From the NCBI GenBank assembly GCA_018663565.1, contig JABJQE010000278.1, forward strand, positions 1 through 8,204: a DNA stretch of 8,204 nt, read 5' to 3'. The position numbers and the translations under genes were made by a program. The notes beneath the pieces were generated by a model. That model saw nothing but the letters and a program-made list of their open reading frames with translations, did no database searches and was not told where the DNA came from. The stretch comes from Phycisphaerae bacterium (GTDB taxonomy: Bacteria > Planctomycetota > Phycisphaerae > Phycisphaerales > SM1A02). This document shows, piece after piece, positions 1 through 6,410 of the stretch (within the stretch, counting starts at the first letter, position 1; each line of letters opens with the position of its first letter).

Positions 1-177
1 AATGCCATTGTGGTTCCTTGCGAAGGGGACGTGGATGGCGATCAGGTGGTGGGCGTCAACGACATCCTTGTGGTCATTGGCGGCTGGGGCACACCAGACG
101 GCGACGTGAACGGGGATGGCGATACCACTGTTGATGATCTGTTGCTGTGTATCTCCAGTTTCGGTCCCTGTATGTGA
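1..177 (+). CDS. C-terminal tail of a secreted dockerin-like protein (5' end outside window)
   Basis: The first frame is open from the window edge to a TGA at 175-177 and gives the last 58 residues of a protein. Two EF-hand-like calcium loops are visible: GDVDGD (residues 9-14) followed by NDILVVIGGWG, and GDVNGDGD (34-41) followed by VDDLLLCISSFG. Each unit is therefore an Asp-rich loop, a short helix and an aromatic-Gly end, the plan of type I dockerin repeats. Cysteines at 7 and 57 flank the pair and could form a disulfide that closes the domain. Such tails are common at the C-termini of exported planctomycete proteins and probably bind calcium outside the cytoplasm. Whether they bind a cohesin is unknown. 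The catalytic or structural part of this protein lies upstream, so its main function cannot be read here. It ends 39 bp before the stop of the convergent gene. Confidence 0.85.
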   Translation, partial: NAIVVPCEGDVDGDQVVGVNDILVVIGGWGTPDGDVNGDGDTTVDDLLLCISSFGPCM

Positions 178-216
178 GCACTGTGACGAAGTTGGTTTTG
201 GCGCGCTTCGGTTCAT

Positions 217-2070
217 TCACCGCCGCAGCGCATCACGGGCCTGCTGGATCATTCCGGGTACTGCATTCGTTGTTGCCTCGGCGTCAATACCACCGAGTTC
301 GGCGAATCCTACGAGTTGATCCGACTGCGTGCCCAGTTCGTACCACGCATCAAGAAGATCGGTGTCCAGCCGGCAGAGGCGAAGGTGGGCGGCGGAACCT
401 CCCGGCACGACATGAAAGAGATGTGATTGCGGACCCCGCGCTGCTGACCATCCTCGTAGATAGGCAACTGCATTGAGCAGCGATGGACCGGCAGCGGGGA
501 GTTCAATTATCACTTCACCCGGCCCGCTGAAACCCTGTTCCATGAGGCGATCATGTGTGCTGCGAAAGGCACGCTGCAACCCGACCGGATCACGAACTGG
601 AATCGTGCGAAGCAGCTGCTCAAGAGAGGCCTTTGATTCCTGGTCGAGAAGGCCGGCAGAAGCAACTGCAGGAAGTATCGCGGCGAGTGACTCAACCGCT
701 CCTGCAGCAACCAATGATGTGACGATACGCGGATCAAGCGACAACGCTGCAGCCATGCGGATACACAAACCAAGATCGCGAACTGCAGTCGTCGTGTCTC
801 TTTGGGCGATCGACCGCTTGGCACGTTCCAGCAGACCCCACAGCAGCAGGTCTTGATTGGGTAACCACCATGGAACAGTCGCTTCGAGATACTCCTCCCA
901 AGGTTGCGGATATTGAGCATTGGGCATAGCGGTGGCCTCGGCTAGGATCACATCAATTTCACCGGTGAGTTGTGGATCATCGATCCAAGCAGGGCCGAGC
1001 GTAGAGGCAACCTCGCCAGCCCGAATCCACCACCAGGCGGCATTGGTGAGTTTGGGGCTGAGTCCGTCTTCAGAGGCAATCGCATTGAGTTCCCCAATGC
1101 ATTTCTGCAACTCATCGATCGCTTCGTTTCGCTTGAGTACAGCCTTGTCCAGAGAAGGGAGCATGATTTGTGCCATGAATCCCCACTTGCCTTCTTCGAC
1201 CTCCTTGTTGATCTGCTTGACGGCATGCATTCCTGCCTTTCGATTCGGGTTCCGGACGGCTGCGGCCAATTTGTCAAAGGACGCATCCAGTTTCTGTAGA
1301 GCAACTCGAACAGTGCTGGCGGTCAGGTTCTTCAGTGGCTTGATGTCTTCGTTGGATACCGAGGTGGTCATTGCGACCAATTCCTCGAGCGCCGTTTCGT
1401 TCAACGTATTTGTTTCGTTCAAACCAAGTTGGTTTGGCAACCATGTGTTACACATGGTTCGCTCTTGATCCACAGCCTTGTTGAATCCAAAGGCGTCCCC
1501 ATCAATCGACTCCGATAGTGCTGCGGCAATGTGTTTCGCCTCACTTGGCTTGATGAAACCCTGCTCCATAGCATCATTGATCCAACCATTGATCTGCATG
1601 GCCATTTTTAACGACACCAAGCTGCCGATTATGCACGGATCAGAATTCACATCATTGGCCATCGCTAGGCCGGCCACAATCGCCTTGGAGAATTTCTCAT
1701 GATCGCCGAATTGCATGGCAAGGCCGACCTCGCCGCCGAGGGCATGGGCGCCGTAGAGCATGTGGCTCAAGTGAGGCAGGAGAAGTTCGAATCCCTGCTC
1801 CTCAAATGGCAATTCAAAGTCACAGTGTTCCAAGGATGTTGCTTCGTAAACAAGTCTGAGTGTTTGGCCGGTTGCTGACTGAAGCGTGCTTCTCATGTCA
1901 TCGGTGATCGGGTACCCGTGTTCAAGGCAGGCATGGATCCACTGGACTTCGTATTCGAGTTGCTGGTTCTGCTTGTCATATTCAGGCTGGAGCTTCAAAT
2001 AGGAATCTGCGGCATTCTCGGGTGCGCAGTTCATGGTTGCTAGTAGAGCAGCGACTACGAATATGGGCAT
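217..2070 (-). CDS. Secreted protein of unknown function, 617 aa, with an internal duplication
   Basis: I do not recognise a family. The start is placed at the ATG at 2070-2068 because an AGAGAGG ribosome-binding site lies 9 nt upstream; the ATG at 2079, three codons earlier, directly abuts that site. The N-terminus (MPIFVVAALLATMNCAPENA) is a short hydrophobic export signal. A Cys follows it, but Met-Asn before the Cys is a poor lipobox, so cleavage by signal peptidase I looks likelier than lipidation. The rest is predicted mostly helical and soluble, with scattered Trp and Cys and no catalytic motif I can name. Two stretches, about residues 117-187 and 419-489, align without gaps and share M-A, D-P-x-I-x-x-S-L-V and a later Gly at identical spacing. 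This suggests a duplicated helical unit. The gene is monocistronic here, divergent from the nitroreductase unit and convergent with the dockerin-tailed gene. A periplasmic or surface structural role is conceivable but unproven. Confidence 0.8.
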   Translation of the reverse strand: MPIFVVAALLATMNCAPENAADSYLKLQPEYDKQNQQLEYEVQWIHACLEHGYPITDDMRSTLQSATGQTLRLVYEATSLEHCDFELPFEEQGFELLLPHLSHMLYGAHALGGEVGLAMQFGDHEKFSKAIVAGLAMANDVNSDPCIIGSLVSLKMAMQINGWINDAMEQGFIKPSEAKHIAAALSESIDGDAFGFNKAVDQERTMCNTWLPNQLGLNETNTLNETALEELVAMTTSVSNEDIKPLKNLTASTVRVALQKLDASFDKLAAAVRNPNRKAGMHAVKQINKEVEEGKWGFMAQIMLPSLDKAVLKRNEAIDELQKCIGELNAIASEDGLSPKLTNAAWWWIRAGEVASTLGPAWIDDPQLTGEIDVILAEATAMPNAQYPQPWEEYLEATVPWWLPNQDLLLWGLLERAKRSIAQRDTTTAVRDLGLCIRMAAALSLDPRIVTSLVAAGAVESLAAILPAVASAGLLDQESKASLEQLLRTIPVRDPVGLQRAFRSTHDRLMEQGFSGPGEVIIELPAAGPSLLNAVAYLRGWSAARGPQSHLFHVVPGGSAAHLRLCRLDTDLLDAWYELGTQSDQLVGFAELGGIDAEATTNAVPGMIQQARDALRR

Positions 2071-2079
2071 TGGAACCAT

Positions 2080-2086
2080 CCTCTCT
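2080..2086 (-). promoter_or_regulatory. Ribosome-binding site of the 617-aa secreted protein
   Basis: The minus strand reads AGAGAGG here. It touches the upstream ATG at 2079, too close to serve it, and sits 9 nt from the ATG at 2070, which is normal spacing. It therefore decides the start at 2070. Confidence 0.6.
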
Positions 2087-2133
2087 TACAGATGTGGCGT
2101 CGGGTGGCTATTGTGACAGCAGTGTGAACGCTT

Positions 2134-2137
2134 GGAG
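2134..2137 (+). promoter_or_regulatory. Ribosome-binding site of the nitroreductase gene
   Basis: GGAG lies 7 nt before a GTG at 2145. It supports this GTG over the upstream in-frame ATG at 2022, which would run into the divergent gene, and over the GTG codons at 2094 and 2124, which have no comparable site. Confidence 0.6.
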
Positions 2138-2144
2138 ACTCAGC

Positions 2145-2834
2145 GTGGGACAGTCGCATCCATTTATTCAATATCACCCCCTGAAGCCCGATGGTGCGGC
2201 GATTGACGCGGTTCGTGCGTTTGAATCGCGGATGTCGTCTCGGCGATCAGTGCGTGCGTTCTCAACCAAACCGGTTGATCGTGCCCTGATTGAATCGATC
2301 GTGGCCGCCGCCGGAACAGCGCCAAGTGGTGCCAACAAGCAGCCGTGGCGATTTGTTGTTGTTGGAGATGCCGCAACGAAGGCACGCATTCGCGAAGCGG
2401 CCGAGTCTGAAGAGCGAGCCTTTTACGACCACAAGGCGCCCAGCGACTGGCTCGAAGATTTGGCGCCCTTGCAAACCGGGCCAGAAAAGCAATTCCTGGA
2501 AGACGCTCCGTGGCTTGTCATCGTGTTTAAGTTGATGAAGGATGACAACGAATGCTCGTCATCTGACCGCGTGTACTACGTCAATGAGTCGGTCGGAATG
2601 GCAGTTGGAATCCTGTTGGCCGCCGCGCAGCACTGCGGGCTTGCCACACTGACTCATACACCGAGTCCCATGGGATTTTTGCGTGAGATACTCGGCAGAC
2701 CCGACTATGAAAGGCCGTATGTCGTTATCCCAATAGGATGGGCAGCAGAAGACTGCGTTGTACCTGATATTGAGAGAAAGCCATTGGATAAAATCCTGCA
2801 CATGCATGAACCACAAGATGAGTCGTCTTCGTGA
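2145..2834 (+). CDS. Nitroreductase-family flavoprotein, iodotyrosine deiodinase (IYD)-like
   Basis: This is a 229-residue FMN-dependent enzyme of the nitroreductase superfamily, closest by eye to the IYD branch. It probably works as a cytoplasmic homodimer. The GTG start has GGAG 7 nt upstream and leaves an N-terminus (HPFIQYHPL) like that of bacterial IYD homologues. FMN-phosphate and ring contacts are visible as RRSVR (33-37), PSGANKQPW (60-68) and GLATLTHTP (165-173), with the terminal IPIGWA (195-200) and VPDIERKPLD (206-215) typical of the family. The lid residues that hold the iodotyrosine zwitterion in human IYD (Glu157, Tyr161, Lys182) align with Glu90, Tyr94 and Lys115. Family enzymes reductively dehalogenate halotyrosines, and many bacterial homologues retain this activity. 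A generic nitro- or quinone-reductase role cannot be excluded from sequence. The stop overlaps the start of the DUF456 gene by 4 bp (GTGA), so the two are probably translated together. Confidence 0.88.
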   Translation: MGQSHPFIQYHPLKPDGAAIDAVRAFESRMSSRRSVRAFSTKPVDRALIESIVAAAGTAPSGANKQPWRFVVVGDAATKARIREAAESEERAFYDHKAPSDWLEDLAPLQTGPEKQFLEDAPWLVIVFKLMKDDNECSSSDRVYYVNESVGMAVGILLAAAQHCGLATLTHTPSPMGFLREILGRPDYERPYVVIPIGWAAEDCVVPDIERKPLDKILHMHEPQDESSS

Positions 2835-3376
2835 TATGGCTGCATTGGTCGTTGACCGGTCTCTTCGCTGTGCTCGGACTTGCCTGTGTGTTGTTGACCG
2901 TCATGCAGTTGCCTGGCATTTGGCTGATGTTGGTGCTCGCGATTGGCGTGCAACTTGCAGATGTGGCGTGGGTGCATGGCACTGAGGCTGATGCTGGATG
3001 GTGGGCCATTGGTATTGGGCTGGGCCTCGCAGTTGTGGCAGAGATTCTCGAAGGTGCTGCCGGGGCGGCTGGTGCGAAGGTGGGTGGTGGGTCACGCCGC
3101 GCGATGTGGGGCGGATTCATAGGAGGGATCGTTGGTGCCATTCTTGGCACGCCGCTGATTCCTATTCCTGTACTTGGCACGTTCATTGGAGCGATTGTTG
3201 GCGCGTTTGCTGGCGCGCTGATTGGTGAGACGACAGCGATACATAAGCCAAGTGTTGTGCAGTCCCTCAAGCCTGCAGCTGGCGCAGCAGCCGGCCGCGC
3301 CGTGGGTACGGTCTTCAAGATTTCCATAGGTGTTGCGATCTGGCTGATCTTGATTGCCGGACTTCTTATCCGCTAA
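2831..3376 (+). CDS. DUF456 family integral membrane protein
   Basis: This 181-residue protein is strongly hydrophobic and Gly/Ala-rich. It matches the DUF456 plan: an N-terminal hairpin of two helices around a LPGIW turn (residues 9-42), a third helix (57-75), a basic loop (GGGSRRAMWGG, 85-95), then glycine-zipper helices (GFIGGIVGAILG and GTFIGAIVGAFAGALIGE, 95-133), and a C-terminal helix (161-180). No biochemical function is established for the family; it is assumed to sit in the cytoplasmic membrane. The GTG start is the only one that keeps the full first helix. It overlaps the nitroreductase stop by 4 bp, so coupling is likely, though a working link between the two proteins is only inferred. 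The TAA stop is immediately followed by the stop codon of the convergent ATPase gene, leaving no intergenic base. Confidence 0.85.
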   Translation: MIWLHWSLTGLFAVLGLACVLLTVMQLPGIWLMLVLAIGVQLADVAWVHGTEADAGWWAIGIGLGLAVVAEILEGAAGAAGAKVGGGSRRAMWGGFIGGIVGAILGTPLIPIPVLGTFIGAIVGAFAGALIGETTAIHKPSVVQSLKPAAGAAAGRAVGTVFKISIGVAIWLILIAGLLIR

Positions 3377-5155
3377 TCACTCGGTCGTGACGCGGAGCAC
3401 CTCAGACAACGTTGTGCGGCCTTCGACCATCTTCTCGATGGCATCTTGACGCAGTGTTTTCATTCCGGATTCGCAGCAGTGCTTGCGAAGCTCGTTGACG
3501 GATGGGTTTCCAGCAATGCGATCGCGTAGCGTGTCATCGATTTGCAACATCTCATAGATGCCAAGCCGCCCAGACATGCCGGTTTGTCGACACTTGTCGC
3601 ATCCGGTACCTTCGCGCAGTGTGCTTTGAGTTAGCCCGTAACCCGCCAGGATGGCAGCAGTTTCTTCACTGACCGCATGGTCTTCGCCGCAGTGGGCACA
3701 CACGCATCGCATCAACCGCTGGGCGAGCACGGCATTGACAGCACCTGCGACGAGAAACGGTTCGATGCCGATGTTGATGAGCCGCGTAATAGACGACGGC
3801 GCATCATTCGTATGGAGTGTCGAGAGCACAAGGTGGCCCGTGAGAGCGGCCTGAATTGCGGTAGTCGCGGTTTCCTGGTCTCGAATCTCGCCCACCATGA
3901 TCACATCGGGGTCTTGCCGCAGCAGGGTGCGCAGAGCCGCCCCGAACGTCATTCCGATCCGCTCGTGTGTTTGCATTTGGGTAATGCCACGCAGTTGGTA
4001 TTCCACGGGATCTTCAACGGTCGACACATTGAGCCGCTGGGTGTCGAGCTCTTGCATCGAACCATAGAGCGTCGTGGTTTTGCCAGATCCAGTTGGTCCG
4101 GTGACGAGCACAATGCCATGGGGTTTAGCAATTTCTTCTCGCCATGCTTGAAGCGTGTCGGCTGAGAATCCAAGGTCATGCAGAGGTACTTGAATTGATC
4201 GGTTATCAAGCAAACGCATAACAGTCTTTTCGCCGTGCGGTGTAGGCGCCGTGGAGATTCGAAGGTCGAGCGGTCTGCCATGCACCTGCAGGCGAATACG
4301 GCCATCTTGCGGCAGCCGCCGCTCGGCGATATCAAGCGAAGCCAAGATCTTGATTCGACTGGTAATGGCAGCGAGCATCTTGCGCGGTGGATTCATGGTT
4401 TCGTACAACACGCCGTCGATGCGAAGTCGAACCTTGAGTGTTGATTCCGATGGTTCGATGTGGATATCAGAAGCACCTTCGCGAACGGCCGTTTGGATAA
4501 TATGATTCACATACCTCACGATGGGTGATGAGCTTCCATCGTCTACTTCGTCTTCGTCGGCGTCCTCGAGCAGTTCGACGTCATCTTCTGCAACATCTGC
4601 AAGCAGCGCCTGCATGTCGACCTCATCAGGGGCTGTCTCCTTGGCTGCGTCGAGAATGGCGTTGATGATCGACGGTCCGGCAATGGCATGGCGTATCTGG
4701 GCGCCGCCCATGAGCGTGCGAACCTCATCAAGCGTGGCGATATCCAAAGCACTGGCCGTAGCCAATAGCAAGCGGTCGCCGCCAGTTTGCAAGGGCAAGA
4801 TGCGGCGATCGCGGCAATAATCAATGCCGAGAAGAGCGAGACCATCCGTATCGACATCAGTTGAATGTGGGGTGACAAAATCAAGGCCAGCTCCAGCGGC
4901 CACATTGGACATTACGACGGTTTCGTCGGCACCCATATCAAGCAAAATGTTGTGCAGCTCTCCTTGAGGTGTTTGGCGGAGGATTCGCCTTGCCGATTCG
5001 ATTTGCTCGCGAGAAACGAGACCACTCGAAGCGAGCGAGTCGCCCAGATCAAACATGGAAGCGGGCTGAAGGTCAGCTGGCGACCAGAGGTCGCGCATGG
5101 TGCCTTCGGTGTCCTGCTGCGTGGTGTGGGCGTGAGATGGTGTGTTGTTCTGCAA
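3377..5155 (-). CDS. gspE: GspE/PilB-family type II secretion / type IV pilus assembly ATPase
   Basis: This 592-residue cytoplasmic hexameric motor hydrolyses ATP to drive pilin or pseudopilin assembly. Domains in order: an N-terminal MshEN/T2SSE_N-like region (about 35-175), an acidic linker (188-207), the N2 domain with REGASDIHIEP (225-235) and RIDGVLYE (245-252), then the RecA-like core with Walker A GPTGSGKT (353-360), Asp box (about 371-384), Walker B region DPDVIMVGEIRD (415-426) and His box GHLVLSTLHTND (440-451). A zinc-binding four-Cys module follows (C486, C489, C519, C522). All catalytic elements look intact. The start is a TTG with AGAGGA 7 nt upstream; an ATG 19 codons in (5098) has a weaker site. 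The C-terminal EVLRVT resembles GspE, while the pilMNO neighbours suggest PilB, so either name could apply. It is the last gene of the operon, 11 bp after the PilP/GspC-like gene. Confidence 0.95.
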   Translation of the reverse strand: MQNNTPSHAHTTQQDTEGTMRDLWSPADLQPASMFDLGDSLASSGLVSREQIESARRILRQTPQGELHNILLDMGADETVVMSNVAAGAGLDFVTPHSTDVDTDGLALLGIDYCRDRRILPLQTGGDRLLLATASALDIATLDEVRTLMGGAQIRHAIAGPSIINAILDAAKETAPDEVDMQALLADVAEDDVELLEDADEDEVDDGSSSPIVRYVNHIIQTAVREGASDIHIEPSESTLKVRLRIDGVLYETMNPPRKMLAAITSRIKILASLDIAERRLPQDGRIRLQVHGRPLDLRISTAPTPHGEKTVMRLLDNRSIQVPLHDLGFSADTLQAWREEIAKPHGIVLVTGPTGSGKTTTLYGSMQELDTQRLNVSTVEDPVEYQLRGITQMQTHERIGMTFGAALRTLLRQDPDVIMVGEIRDQETATTAIQAALTGHLVLSTLHTNDAPSSITRLINIGIEPFLVAGAVNAVLAQRLMRCVCAHCGEDHAVSEETAAILAGYGLTQSTLREGTGCDKCRQTGMSGRLGIYEMLQIDDTLRDRIAGNPSVNELRKHCCESGMKTLRQDAIEKMVEGRTTLSEVLRVTTE

Positions 5156-5162
5156 GAAAAGT

Positions 5163-5168
5163 TCCTCT
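5163..5168 (-). promoter_or_regulatory. Ribosome-binding site of the assembly ATPase gene
   Basis: The minus strand reads AGAGGA, overlapping the TAG stop of the preceding gene and lying 7 nt before a TTG at 5155. It is the reason to prefer that rare start over the ATG at 5098, whose upstream GAAGG is only 4 nt away. Confidence 0.6.
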
Positions 5169-5820
5169 ATGGCCGTGGAAGTTCAATGTCGACGCTTGCG
5201 CCAAGTTCGGTGTCTGTAGCCCGAACGACGAGCCCTCCGGCGTCGAGTGATACGAGCCGAAGCTGGGTTCGTTCGTCGAGATCGATGTCTGTATCAAGCG
5301 GCAGGCTGATGTTGCCAACAACGGCCACGCTATGGCGACCGCGGAGCACCATGGAGACACGCATTTCCGCAACTTGTGCTCGCATCTGTTCAATACGAGC
5401 TTCGCGGGCTTCATCGATGCGTGACTCGGACATCACAATGGGCGCATCCATGAGCCGACCGGGGAGGACAAATGGATTGCCCTTGAGTGCATTGAGTGGC
5501 ACACGCATCTTGGGACCATTTGATTGGGCCAGTACGCGCAGCGGATCATCGTGGTCCAGTTGTGTGGGCGTGCTTGCTTGAGTTTGGGATGGTGTCAGAT
5601 AGGCGCTAATCTCCCGCTCGGCTTCAAAGCTTGCATTGGCGGTGGCGGGTCCGCCTGAGAGCATGCGCATCACAACAATGAGGCAGAGTCCGCCGCCAGC
5701 AACAAGGCTCATTAGCATGACGCGTTTACGCGTGTGGCCGGCAAATGGTGTTGCAGTTTCCGTTGCCGCGATGAACTCGTGTTCTTCGCTCGGTGTGTTC
5801 AGTGGGTCGGTCCAGTTCAT
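5167..5820 (-). CDS. Single-span membrane protein in the PilP/GspC position
   Basis: This 217-residue protein has a cytoplasmic N-terminus (1-32), one membrane helix (about 34-53) and a periplasmic remainder, the topology of GspC. It lacks the lipoprotein signal typical of PilP. After a Thr/Gln/Pro-rich linker comes LNALKGNPFVLPGR (109-122), recalling the R-[DN]-P-F motif of PilP/GspC proteins, then a charged helix (131-155). It ends in a small all-beta segment (156-217: VSMVLRGRHSVAVVGN, then LDTDIDLDERTQLRLVSLDAGGLVV) that reads like the PilP/GspC homology domain, which binds the secretin. The assignment rests on position, topology and these faint motifs; a search could instead place it in a planctomycete-only family. 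Its ATG overlaps the pilO stop by 4 bp. It probably bridges the PilN-PilO platform to an outer-membrane secretin encoded elsewhere. Confidence 0.75.
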   Translation of the reverse strand: MNWTDPLNTPSEEHEFIAATETATPFAGHTRKRVMLMSLVAGGGLCLIVVMRMLSGGPATANASFEAEREISAYLTPSQTQASTPTQLDHDDPLRVLAQSNGPKMRVPLNALKGNPFVLPGRLMDAPIVMSESRIDEAREARIEQMRAQVAEMRVSMVLRGRHSVAVVGNISLPLDTDIDLDERTQLRLVSLDAGGLVVRATDTELGASVDIELPRP

Positions 5821-6410
5821 CGTGAGCGTCCTCCGGCTGCAGCAAGTTCAGGAACGGCATCCGCGAAGTAAATGCTGAGTGTGAATTGCGTCGCCACTGA
5901 TCCGGGCGGAAGATCTGATTGCGGCCCGCGTACTTTGAGCCCGGCTTCCTGCACCGACAACTCCGAGAGCCGCGTAATGCGTGGAAGAGATTCAAGTTCG
6001 AGCAGGAATCGGTAGAAGCCCTCGAACGGTCCATCCATCGCCACCTCAAGTGGGAGTTCCATGTAGACAGCGGAAGGCAGCGGTGGCTTTGTCTTGACAG
6101 ATCGCACTTGCATGTTGTTGCGTTCAGCAATCTGCCAGATGTTTTCAAGAACACCTTCGACGTCGCGGCGGCGGGGGAGTTGTGCTTCGACTTGCTGCAC
6201 GAGTTGCTCGCCAACCTCCAGGGCAGCTTCAAGATCAGGAATCCGCTCGGCGAGTTTTGAGATGCGGTCAAGCTGGGCCTGACGCGTTCCAATGTCATGC
6301 ATGGCCTCGGCAATTTCCGCATTTTGCGGACGGAAGACGACATACCACGCCGTCAACGGGATGCCGAGCAACGCGACGAAGAAACCAACTTGTCGAGCAG
6401 TGGTGTTCAT
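5817..6410 (-). CDS. pilO: Type IV pilus inner-membrane platform protein PilO
   Basis: This 197-residue protein has the PilO/GspM layout: a short cytoplasmic N-terminus, one membrane helix (about 8-26), a periplasmic coiled coil (about 30-78), then a ferredoxin-like domain. The domain starts at the family-typical LPRRRDVEGVLENIWQIAE (78-96) and continues with MELPLEVAMDGPFEGFYRFLLELESLPR, in which the Gly-x-(Y/F)-x-x-(I/L)-x-x-F/L-x-x-(I/L) pattern of PilO is clear, and a final LSIYF strand (178-182). PilO pairs with PilN through the coiled coils and folds to align the pilus or pseudopilus machine in the inner membrane. The ATG overlaps the pilN stop by 4 bp (ATGA), with AGGA 9 nt upstream. 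The stop overlaps the next start in the same way. Confidence 0.88.
   Translation of the reverse strand: MNTTARQVGFFVALLGIPLTAWYVVFRPQNAEIAEAMHDIGTRQAQLDRISKLAERIPDLEAALEVGEQLVQQVEAQLPRRRDVEGVLENIWQIAERNNMQVRSVKTKPPLPSAVYMELPLEVAMDGPFEGFYRFLLELESLPRITRLSELSVQEAGLKVRGPQSDLPPGSVATQFTLSIYFADAVPELAAAGGRSR

Larger units (their letters stand above)
2071..2144. promoter_or_regulatory. Divergent intergenic region between the secreted-protein gene and the nitroreductase unit
   Basis: This 74-bp gap separates two divergently transcribed genes, so it and the adjoining gene ends should hold both promoters. I searched both strands for -35/-10 pairs at 16-18 bp spacing and found none convincing. Only the two ribosome-binding sites stand out. 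There is no obvious palindrome that would mark an operator. The assignment rests on gene orientation alone. Confidence 0.4.

Noticed and set aside
187..210. CGAAG...CTTCG inverted repeat in the 39-bp gap between the first two convergent genes, as a possible bidirectional terminator
   Set aside because: The stem is only 5 bp with a 14-nt loop and no T-run follows on either strand.
920..1468. Plus-strand open frame of 182 codons
   Set aside because: It lies wholly antisense to the exported-protein gene, resembles no family, and follows from the codon composition of the opposite strand.
2022..2144. N-terminal extension of the nitroreductase to an upstream ATG
   Set aside because: It would overlap the divergent gene's signal-peptide coding region, has no family similarity, and the GTG at 2145 has a well-placed ribosome-binding site.
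2725..3327. Minus-strand open frame of 200 codons opposite DUF456
   Set aside because: Its Ala/Pro-rich composition is the reverse reading of the Gly/Ala-rich DUF456 codons; the plus-strand frame is a clear family match.
3427..3441. CCATC-TTCTC-GATGG hairpin just past the DUF456 stop as a terminator
   Set aside because: The stem is 5 bp, no T-run follows, and the bases are fully used as codons of the ATPase gene.
4541..4620. Repetitive TCN/CTTCG-rich stretch that looked like a microsatellite
   Set aside because: It encodes the Asp/Glu-rich linker common in this ATPase family, and no exact tandem unit is present.
4865..5581. Plus-strand open frame of 238 codons across the ATPase and PilP/GspC-like gene junction
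   Set aside because: It is antisense to two well-supported genes, Ser/Arg-rich and without recognisable domains.
5726..6343. Minus-strand 205-codon frame overlapping pilO
   Set aside because: It is an out-of-frame reading of pilO and the next gene; the pilO frame carries the family motifs and ATGA overlaps.
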